Shown one piece after another: positions 5,828 to 11,596 of a DNA stretch of 12,100 bases. The notes under the pieces are model-generated. The model ran no database searches. It saw nothing but the letters and a program-made list of their open reading frames with translations, and was not told where the DNA came from. A program made the position numbers and the translations under genes. Positions within the stretch are counted from its first letter, which is position 1, and every line of letters begins with the position of its first letter. This DNA comes from Solirubrobacterales bacterium (GTDB lineage: Bacteria; Actinomycetota; Thermoleophilia; Solirubrobacterales; Solirubrobacteraceae), in contig JAFAZB010000386.1 of NCBI GenBank assembly GCA_019240015.1, positions 1-12,100 of the forward strand, written 5' to 3'.

Positions 5828-6997
5828 TCAGCGCACGTGACGCTGCGCCGCGTCCGCTTCGTCGGCGAGCCGGGTGATGAACCGAAAGAAGTCCGGGTGC
5901 TGGCCGTCGAACAGCCCGTCGGCGGTCAGGCCTTTGACCGCTGCCCGCGCGCCGCCGAGCGCGTCCGACGTGGGACGCACGATGGAGCATTGGGGTAGCG
6001 CCGGGGAGATGAACTCGCAAGGCTCGGGCAGGATCAGGTTCGTCTGGAGCGCCTCGGACTTCGGGGCGTTGAGGTCGGGAAAGTGCAGGCCCGTCTCGGG
6101 ATCCGTGACCCCAGCCAGCGGCTGAGAGACCGCATTGCCGGCCTTGTCATGCCACAAGGAGAAGTGGTTCGTCTCGACGCCTCCGATGCTGACCACGATT
6201 CTCAGGACCTCGAGGCTCGATGCCTTCAAGCTGAGCGTCGTGTAGAGGCTCGACCCGCCTTGCTCGATCATCGCGAAGTGGAACCCCGCCGTGTTGGCAA
6301 TCGCCTGCATCCGCAGGGCGTGGGGGTCCGATCCCGGCGGCACCGGCGAAGGGATGGTGGTGTTGGGAGGCGTGTCCTGGTCGCTCAGCGGGATCGCCGG
6401 CTGGTGCTTGATCGTGACCGCCTGCGGGAACGTCGCCCCGAAGTCAGGATTGCTGCCGGACCGGTAGCGCGTGTACCAGCTCGTGTCGACGTTCAGTTGC
6501 TTGAGGTTGGTCAGGCGCTTGACGCCCTTAGCGCCTGTTGCTGAGCTTCCGCTCAGTCTCCGAAACCGCTCGAGGCTGACCGGCTCGGCGCCCTTGGAGC
6601 GCAGGTAGGCGTTGATGAACGCCGCGTGGCTCAGCTCGTCGTCGGTGTTATCGGCGATGTATTGCGGCATGTCCGAATCGAGGTTCTGCAGCGCCGCCAT
6701 GTATGCGGGGTTGCCGCCGTCGACGCCGCCGAGTTCGTTGTACTGGCTCCATAGATCGCTTTCGAGGATCTCCGCGGCAGCCAGGAAGCGCAGGATGGCG
6801 ATGTCGCCTCGCGTGGGTCCGGAACCGGCCGCCAGCGCGGTCCCCGCGCTCAGCACGCCGGCCGCGGGAACTGCAGCGGCGCCGGCGATGCCAACGCTTT
6901 TCAAGAACGAGCGGCGACCAACGACGCGCTGCCAGAGGCCGTGCAGCTCATCGGGGCTCGGCGCGTCGATCGTCGGGGTGAGGTCATCGGTACGCAT
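5828..6997 (-). CDS. Tat-exported ferritin-like domain protein
   Basis: A 389-residue protein of the Ferritin_2-like group. The N-terminus carries a twin-arginine signal, VGRRSFLKSVGIAGAAAVPA, with RR at 28-29, and a probable cleavage site after ALA near residue 56, so it should be exported folded. The four-helix-bundle di-iron ligand pattern is complete: Glu76/79 in AAAEILESDLWSQY, ELSH at 121-124, Glu245 in FHFAMIEQGG, and ETNH at 275-278 (E...ExxH...E...ExxH). A Pro/Ser/Asp-rich insert (about 150-225) separates the helix pairs. A role in iron or oxidative stress handling outside the membrane is plausible but unproven. It is followed by tatA. A likely ECF-type promoter (7063-7094) lies upstream. 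The start ATG at 6997 has AAAGGA eight bases before it. Confidence 0.92.
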   Translation of the reverse strand: MRTDDLTPTIDAPSPDELHGLWQRVVGRRSFLKSVGIAGAAAVPAAGVLSAGTALAAGSGPTRGDIAILRFLAAAEILESDLWSQYNELGGVDGGNPAYMAALQNLDSDMPQYIADNTDDELSHAAFINAYLRSKGAEPVSLERFRRLSGSSATGAKGVKRLTNLKQLNVDTSWYTRYRSGSNPDFGATFPQAVTIKHQPAIPLSDQDTPPNTTIPSPVPPGSDPHALRMQAIANTAGFHFAMIEQGGSSLYTTLSLKASSLEVLRIVVSIGGVETNHFSLWHDKAGNAVSQPLAGVTDPETGLHFPDLNAPKSEALQTNLILPEPCEFISPALPQCSIVRPTSDALGGARAAVKGLTADGLFDGQHPDFFRFITRLADEADAAQRHVR

Positions 6998-7062
6998 GAT
7001 GGAGGTCCTTTGGTGGGGGGCGGGGTCTCTCGGCGGAACCTGGGAGGAACCGTTGGCTGTAG

Positions 7063-7094
7063 GAGACCGGTCGCGAGACCAGAACCTTCCACCC
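7063..7094 (-). promoter_or_regulatory. Likely ECF-sigma promoter of the ferritin-like/tatA operon
   Basis: On the minus strand GGGTGGAAGGTT (7094-7083) is followed after 15 bases by GTCTC (7067-7063). The first 12 bases are identical to the block upstream of the ECF sigma gene (7730-7719). GGAA-type -35 and GTC-type -10 elements about 16-17 bases apart are typical of ECF promoters. It sits just past the sigma gene stop and leaves a leader of roughly 60 bases before the ATG at 6997. Confidence 0.72.
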
Positions 7095-7105
7095 GGAGAG
7101 CTTTG

Positions 7106-7651
7106 TCAATCCCGGTCGAGCGCTTGGGCGAGCTTCAGCCGCGCGCGGTGCAGGCGCGTCGTGATCGTCGCTTCCCTGACATGTAGTGCCCGCCCCGCCT
7201 CGCGATAGGAGAGACCGAGCAGATCGACCGCGACCAGCGCATCCCTGAACTTCTCAGGCAACCCGGCGATCACCGCATAGAGCTCGCTGGCGTCGAGCGC
7301 TTCCTGAGGGCCGATGAGCGAGCGGTCCTCGAGCTTGGCGGCGAGCTCGTCGAGCAGCGGATCGGGAGATATGCGGCTCCGAGCCGCTTGATAGGCGGAA
7401 AAGTGGGTATTGCGCATCACCCGGAGCAGATAGCCGAGATCCCCGCTACCCGAGAGGAACCGCGGCTTGCGGAGTACGCGCTCGTAGGTCTCCTGGACGA
7501 GGTCCTCGGCATCTTCCCGCGAGCCGCACAGTCCCAAAGCCGCCCGATACAGCCGGTCGAGATGGTCCCCCAGCCGTTCGGGGTCGAGCTGGCGAGTCGC
7601 CGGCGGCTCGGCACGCCCGCATTGTCCCCCGGGGACGGTGCCGGATGCCAT
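7106..7651 (-). CDS. ECF-family RNA polymerase sigma factor
   Basis: 181 residues, typical ECF length. Region 2 is visible as LDRLYRAALGLCGSREDAED followed by LVQETYERVL (DAEDLVQETF-type core-binding motif). The LGYLLRVMRNTHFSAYQAAR segment covers 2.3-2.4. Region 4 is LPEKFRDALVAVDLLGLSYR followed by EAGRALHVREATITTRLHRA, the helix-turn-helix that reads the -35 element. The ATG at 7651 has a perfect ribosome site (CAGGAGGTCTTG-ATG); the frame upstream to 7732 crosses the proposed promoter and is not coding. No anti-sigma gene lies beside it: upstream is the divergent MarR-GNAT gene, downstream the ferritin-like protein. The shared 12-base promoter block suggests autoregulation and control of the ferritin-like/tatA genes. 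Confidence 0.94.
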   Translation of the reverse strand: MASGTVPGGQCGRAEPPATRQLDPERLGDHLDRLYRAALGLCGSREDAEDLVQETYERVLRKPRFLSGSGDLGYLLRVMRNTHFSAYQAARSRISPDPLLDELAAKLEDRSLIGPQEALDASELYAVIAGLPEKFRDALVAVDLLGLSYREAGRALHVREATITTRLHRARLKLAQALDRD

Positions 7652-7699
7652 CAAGACCTCCTGTCGAAGTGCAGGCGCGTGTGCGCCCTCCTTCGAACT

Positions 7700-7730
7700 G
7701 AGACCCCGGAGCACGAAAAACCTTCCACCC
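7700..7730 (-). promoter_or_regulatory. Likely autoregulated promoter of the ECF sigma gene
   Basis: On the minus strand GGGTGGAAGGTT (7730-7719) is followed after 14 bases by GTCTC (7704-7700). The same 12-base block occurs upstream of the ferritin-like gene. Position and spacing suit an ECF -35/-10 pair, with a leader of about 40 bases before the ATG at 7651. Confidence 0.72.
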
Positions 7731-7773
7731 AACTCTCGCGTCCGCCCCGCGCCGGGTTGTGAGCGCCCGGTGC

Positions 7774-7810
7774 TTGACCTTGCTCAGGTTCTCTGACTAA
7801 AGTCAGAGAA
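7774..7810 (+). promoter_or_regulatory. MarR-GNAT promoter with overlapping palindromic operator
   Basis: TTGACC (7774-7779), 18 bases, then TAAAGT (7798-7803) resemble sigma-70 -35 and -10 boxes. A perfect palindrome TTCTCTGACT-AA-AGTCAGAGAA (7789-7810) covers the -10 box and ends on the A of the start ATG. Transcription would begin about at the ATG, so the message is probably leaderless; no ribosome site is present. The layout fits autorepression by the encoded MarR protein. Confidence 0.78.
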
Positions 7811-8694
7811 TGTCCGATGCAATGGTGGATCAGGTCCGCCGCTTCAACCGAATCGTCACCGAACGGGTCGGCGCGCTCGACGATCATTTCCTGGGCGGCG
7901 AGCGGCCCCTCGGCGAGGCCCGGCTGCTGTGGGAGATCGGACTCGGAGGCTGCGAGCTGCGGCGCCTCCGCGCGCGCTTGGGGCTGGACTCGGGATACAC
8001 GAGCCGCCTCCTGCACTCACTCGAGGCTGACGGCTTGGTCAAGGTGTCGGCTGGCCGCGAGGACCGGCGAGTCCGGGTCGCGAGCCTCACACCCGCGGGC
8101 CGACACGAGCGCGCAGCCCTGGACAGGCGCTCGGACGAGCTCGCGCGATCGCTGCTAGCGCCGCTGGGTTCCGGCCAGCGCGAGCGGCTGCTCACCGCGA
8201 TGCACGACGTTGAGCGCCTGCTGAGCGCGGGTGCCGCGCAGATCACCGGCGTCGATCCCGAGCACCCCGATGCGCAGTACTGCCTCTCGGAGTACGTGGC
8301 CGAGCTCAACCGCCGGTCCGAGCGCGGCTTCGACCCCTCGGTAGGGGCTACGGCGCTACCGCACGAGGTCCGACCCCCGGCCGGCGAGTTCTTCGTCGTC
8401 TACCTGCACGGCGAGCCCGTTGGCTGCGGCGCCGTCAAGCACCACCCGGATGCGCCGGCTGAGATCAAGCGCATGTGGATCGCCCCGAGCGTCCGCGGAC
8501 TGGGATTGGGGCGTCGCCTGCTGGAGCGACTGGAAGCGTGCGCGCGAGATGGTGGAGCCCGCATCGCGCACATCGAGACGAGCTCGGTCCTCGTCGAGGC
8601 AATCGCGCTCTACCGCCGCACGGGGTGGGTCGAGGTCCACGCGTTCAACGACGAACCGTTCGCCGACCTCTGGCTCGAGAAGGCCTTGGGCTAA
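7810..8694 (+). CDS. MarR-family regulator fused to a GNAT acetyltransferase
   Basis: 294 residues with two domains. Residues 1 to about 145 form a MarR winged helix: the recognition helix region is LDSGYTSRLLHSLEADGLVK (59-78) and the wing is GREDRRVRVASLTPAGR. Residues from about 157 to 294 form a GNAT domain: GEFFVVYLHGEPVGCGAVK strands, then motif A, IKRMWIAPSVRGLGLGRRLL, with the acetyl-CoA loop RGLGLG at 229-234, then ETSSVLVEAIALYRRTGWVE. MarR-GNAT fusions are known in actinobacteria; targets are usually unknown. The ATG at 7810 has no ribosome site, consistent with a leaderless transcript. A palindromic operator overlaps its promoter. It is divergent from the sigma gene and ends tail to tail with a hydrolase remnant. 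Confidence 0.93.
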   Translation: MSDAMVDQVRRFNRIVTERVGALDDHFLGGERPLGEARLLWEIGLGGCELRRLRARLGLDSGYTSRLLHSLEADGLVKVSAGREDRRVRVASLTPAGRHERAALDRRSDELARSLLAPLGSGQRERLLTAMHDVERLLSAGAAQITGVDPEHPDAQYCLSEYVAELNRRSERGFDPSVGATALPHEVRPPAGEFFVVYLHGEPVGCGAVKHHPDAPAEIKRMWIAPSVRGLGLGRRLLERLEACARDGGARIAHIETSSVLVEAIALYRRTGWVEVHAFNDEPFADLWLEKALG

Positions 8695-8896
8695 GCGGCT
8701 GCGCGCCGGATCGGCGCCAGCGTTGGGACCGGATCGGTGGTGAGGAACTCGAGGATCCGGCTGTTGCACAAGTCCGGCGTCTCGACGAGAAGCCCGTGCG
8801 AGGGGCCGGGCACGACCATTAGCTCCGCGGGATGTTTTGCGCCACAAAGTCAAGCGCGACAAGACGATTTCGCCACGCGCCCCCGACGGCGCTCAT
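8691..8896 (-). pseudogene. Decayed C-terminal end of an alpha/beta hydrolase
   Basis: Reading the minus strand from 8834, the frame gives HPAELMVVPGPSHGLLVETP and then DLCNSRILEFLTTDPVPTLA before a TAG at 8691-8693. The VPGPSHGLL segment is the catalytic-histidine region of alpha/beta hydrolases and the rest matches their C-terminus. This frame meets a TGA at 8850-8852. In the next frame, a 25-codon open stretch (8896-8819) ends LVALDFVAQNIPRS, which may be the frameshifted preceding segment. The nucleophile and acid parts of the enzyme are missing, so it cannot be active. It overlaps the MarR-GNAT stop by four bases. Confidence 0.68.
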
Positions 8897-9378
8897 CAGC
8901 CGTTCGGATCGGTTGATCCCCGCCGGATGTAGTCGATCCTGAAGTCGTGTTCCCAGGCGGCCCCGGCCACCGATTTCTCCCACCGTCCCCTGATCGTCTG
9001 GCCGTCAAGATCGATTTCGGCGTCGAAGCGCTGCGCGAACTGGGGCGTGTGCCGCCACATCCGCCAGTGCCCGTGGTCGAAGCTCATCGCGTAGATGCGC
9101 GACACCCCGCGGCGGTCGGCGTAAAGGACGGAGTAGTCGGTTTCACCGTCATCACGGCCGATGATCCAGGTAGCGGCCGGCGGCTGGTCCGACTCCTCGG
9201 ACTCGCGCTGACAGATCAGGAGCGCGCCGCCGGCGGCGATCCAGTCGATCTCGACCGATCCTGTGACCCTGGTCTCGCCCGGGGGCAGGAAGTTCGCGTC
9301 GTAGAGCTCCATTCGCCAACGGCCGACGAGAGGCTCGAGGTCGGCCAAGGCGGGGTTGCCGGGCATTCGTGACGACAT
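8896..9378 (-). CDS. DUF1579-like small beta-barrel protein, function unknown
   Basis: 160 residues with the pattern of a lipocalin/calycin-like single-domain protein: LVGRWRMELYDANFLPPGET, GSVEIDWIAAGGALLICQRE, then alternating short strands with DYSVLYADRRGVSRIYAMSF, GHWRMWRHTPQFAQRFDAEI, and TIRGRWEKS near the end. The pattern L-x-G-x-W at the start and repeated W/R/G strands fits the DUF1579 type, for which no activity is established. The start ATG at 9378 lies 12 bases after the PadR stop, so the two are probably one transcript; an in-frame ATG at 9366 is possible. No strong ribosome site is seen. No signal peptide or membrane segment. Confidence 0.82.
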   Translation of the reverse strand: MSSRMPGNPALADLEPLVGRWRMELYDANFLPPGETRVTGSVEIDWIAAGGALLICQRESEESDQPPAATWIIGRDDGETDYSVLYADRRGVSRIYAMSFDHGHWRMWRHTPQFAQRFDAEIDLDGQTIRGRWEKSVAGAAWEHDFRIDYIRRGSTDPNG

Positions 9379-9390
9379 TGTCTGGCGCGG

Positions 9391-9945
9391 TCAGGGTCGC
9401 TTGGCTCGAGGGGGCGCCGGGGCCTCGAGCAGGCGATCGATGAACCTCAGGGCGGCGGTGGCGGTCTCGAGTCGCCATCTGAGCAGCGTCTGGTCGAACC
9501 CGCTGGCTTCGTTCACCGAGCTCTGGAGTCGTTGGGCGATGCCCTCAAATCGCGCTCGTTGAGCACTTAGCAATGGTCGTGGGTCGCCGTCCCGGCGGTC
9601 GAGGAACAGCAGCTTGAGCAGCAGCACTGAGCGCGCGTCGCGTACGTGCTCGACGGGCGTGTTGAGCCAACCGGTGACAGCACGGCGGCCGGAGGTGGTG
9701 GCTCGCAGGATCGTCCTGTCTGGACCCCTGCGGCTCGATACGGTCCGATCGGGTCGCGCGAGCCCACGGCGGGTGAGGGCTTCGATCGCGTAGTAAACCC
9801 GTGCTCGGCGCAGCGACCAGACCTTCCCGATCTCGCCCTCCTCGGCCATCGCGCGGGCGATCGCAAACCCGTGGGTGGGACCCTCGGCGAGCAGCGCTAG
9901 GACCGCCCAATCGCTCGGGGGCATGTGCTCGTCGGTGCCCGGCAC
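9391..9945 (-). CDS. PadR-family transcriptional regulator
   Basis: 184 residues. The N-terminal winged helix reads SDWAVLALLAEGPTHGFAIA, then VWSLRRARVYYAIEALTRRG, a PadR hallmark (helix-turn-helix with 'Y-A-I-E-A-L'), with a wing at SSRRGPDRTILRATTSGRRA. The C-terminal half (about 100-175) is helical with LLLKLLFLDRR, resembling the Vir_act_alpha_C-type dimerisation tail. A basic Pro-rich end follows. The GTG at 9945 is used here; ATG at 9924 is equally possible, as neither has a clear ribosome site. It is divergent from the aldehyde dehydrogenase gene and co-directional with the DUF1579-like gene. It may control either or both; the ligand is unknown. Confidence 0.9.
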   Translation of the reverse strand: MPGTDEHMPPSDWAVLALLAEGPTHGFAIARAMAEEGEIGKVWSLRRARVYYAIEALTRRGLARPDRTVSSRRGPDRTILRATTSGRRAVTGWLNTPVEHVRDARSVLLLKLLFLDRRDGDPRPLLSAQRARFEGIAQRLQSSVNEASGFDQTLLRWRLETATAALRFIDRLLEAPAPPRAKRP

Positions 9946-9986
9946 GATGCCGAACGCTAACGCGATGTGAAACGGAGGAAATCGCC

Positions 9987-10015
9987 TTGCCAGGTAGTCA
10001 GGATTGGACTACCGT
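9987..10015 (+). promoter_or_regulatory. Likely aldehyde dehydrogenase promoter with inverted repeat
   Basis: TTGCCA (9987-9992) and TACCGT (10010-10015) are separated by exactly 17 bases. The inverted repeat GGTAGTC (9993-9999) and GACTACC (10007-10013) with a seven-base centre fills the spacer and enters the -10 box. A repressor such as the divergent PadR protein could bind here (inference). Confidence 0.5.
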
Positions 10016-10082
10016 GTGGGAACCGCGATCACGGGACCACATCGAGGCGCGCGGGCTCAACTCGCGCGGAGAGGAGATGATC

Positions 10083-11576
10083 ATGGCGGTTGCTGAATCG
10101 GTGGAGCAGCAAGCTGACAGCTTCGTTCGCTCATCGCACAAGTTGCTGATCGACGGGGAGTGGGTCGAGGCGGCCTCCGGGAAGACGTTCGAGACGCTCA
10201 ACCCGGCGACCGAGGAGGTCCTCGCCGAGGTGGCCCACGGCCAGGCCGAGGACATCGAACGGGCGGTGCGCGCGGCGCGCAAGGCGTTTGCGGACGACGC
10301 ACCCTGGCGGCGGATGAGCGCGTCAGACCGGGGACGGCTGATCTGGCGCATCTCCGAGCTGATCGAGCAGCACGCGGACGAGCTCGCGATGCTCGAATCG
10401 CTTGACAACGGCAAGCCGTACCACATCGCCAAGGCGGCCGATGTGGCGCTGGCGGCGGACCTGTTCCGCTACATGGCGGGCTGGCCGACCAAGATCGAGG
10501 GCACGACGGTGCCGATCTCCGCCCTGCCAGCCCCCGGGGAGTACCTCGCCTACACGTTGCGGGAGCCGGTCGGGGTGGTCGGGCAGATCATTCCATGGAA
10601 CTTCCCGCTGCTGATGGCGGCCTGGAAGCTCGGGCCCGTGCTCGCGTGTGGTTGCACGGTGGTGCTCAAGCCGGCCGAGCAGACTCCGCTGTCGGCGTTG
10701 CGGCTCGGCGAGCTGCTGCAGGAGGCCGGGCTGCCTGACGGCGTGGTGAACATCGTGACCGGCTTTGGCGATGCCGGCGCGGCGCTCGCGGCGCACGACG
10801 ATGTCGACAAGGTCGCGTTCACGGGATCGACAGAGGTCGGCAAGCTGATCGTCCAGGCGGCCGCGGGCAACTTGAAGAAGGTGACGCTCGAGCTCGGCGG
10901 AAAGTCGCCGAACGTCGTATTCGCCGACGCGGATCCTGAGAGCGCGATCGTTGGCGCCGCCAACGGGATCTTCTTCAACCACGGCCAGTGCTGCAACGCA
11001 GGTTCTCGCTTGTACGTCCAGAAGCCGATCTTCGACGAGATCGTCGCCGGGGTGGCTGATCACGCCAAACAGATCAAGCTCGCTCCGGGGACCGACCCGG
11101 AGGCGCAGATGGGTCCGTTGATCTCCGACGAGCAGTTCGAGAAGGTGCTCGGGTACCTCGACTCGGGGCGCGGAGATGGCGCCGAGGCGGTGATCGGCGG
11201 TGGCCGGTACGGCGAGCGCGGCTACTTCGTCGAGCCGACCGTCCTGACCAACACCAACCCGGGAATGAAGGTCGAGCGCGAGGAGATCTTCGGCCCCGTG
11301 GTGTGTGCGATCCCATTCGAGGACCCGGATGAAATCGTCCCGGTCGCAAACAACACAAATTACGGCCTCGCCGCCGGGGTGTTCACGCGCGACATCTCGA
11401 AGGCTCACCGCACGGCGAAGCGGCTGCGAGCAGGCACGGTGTGGATCAACACCTACCACGTGTTCGATGCCGCGATGCCATTCGGCGGCTACAAGGAGTC
11501 GGGCTGGGGTCGGGAGATGGGCCACCAGGTCCTGAACAACTACCTCGAGACCAAGTCCGTCGTCACCGCGCTCTGA
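10083..11576 (+). CDS. NAD(P)+-dependent aldehyde dehydrogenase
   Basis: 497 residues, full length for the ALDH superfamily (class 1/2-like). Oxidises an aldehyde to its acid with NAD(P)+. Motifs: GQIIPWNFPLLMAAWKLGP (cofactor-binding Rossmann entry), VAFTGSTEVGKLI, VTLELGGKSPNVVFADAD with the general base Glu270, FFNHGQCCNAGSR with nucleophile Cys304 (34 residues after the Glu, as in ALDH2), EEIFGPVVCAIPF, and PFGGYKESGWGREMG. Substrate cannot be told from sequence. The start at 10083 has AGGAG six bases upstream; ATG at 10077 sits on the ribosome site. An in-frame TTG at 9987 with GGAGG before it would add 32 residues unlike the family. Divergent from the PadR gene. Confidence 0.95.
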   Translation: MAVAESVEQQADSFVRSSHKLLIDGEWVEAASGKTFETLNPATEEVLAEVAHGQAEDIERAVRAARKAFADDAPWRRMSASDRGRLIWRISELIEQHADELAMLESLDNGKPYHIAKAADVALAADLFRYMAGWPTKIEGTTVPISALPAPGEYLAYTLREPVGVVGQIIPWNFPLLMAAWKLGPVLACGCTVVLKPAEQTPLSALRLGELLQEAGLPDGVVNIVTGFGDAGAALAAHDDVDKVAFTGSTEVGKLIVQAAAGNLKKVTLELGGKSPNVVFADADPESAIVGAANGIFFNHGQCCNAGSRLYVQKPIFDEIVAGVADHAKQIKLAPGTDPEAQMGPLISDEQFEKVLGYLDSGRGDGAEAVIGGGRYGERGYFVEPTVLTNTNPGMKVEREEIFGPVVCAIPFEDPDEIVPVANNTNYGLAAGVFTRDISKAHRTAKRLRAGTVWINTYHVFDAAMPFGGYKESGWGREMGHQVLNNYLETKSVVTAL

Positions 11577-11596
11577 TCGAGCCAGGCGGTCCCACG

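Noticed and set aside
7652..7732. N-terminal extension of the ECF sigma factor
   Set aside because: It covers the proposed promoter and the perfect ribosome site just before ATG 7651.
8705..8761. Inverted repeat gccggatc/gatccggc with a 41-base gap
   Set aside because: Short arms, long gap, and located within the hydrolase remnant; likely chance.
9801..9986. Far upstream extension of the aldehyde dehydrogenase frame
   Set aside because: It overlaps the PadR gene antisense and lacks ALDH-like sequence.
10323..11525. 400-codon open frame on the minus strand inside the aldehyde dehydrogenase gene
   Set aside because: Mirror frame of a well-supported gene; the translation is His/Arg/Val-rich with no recognisable domain.
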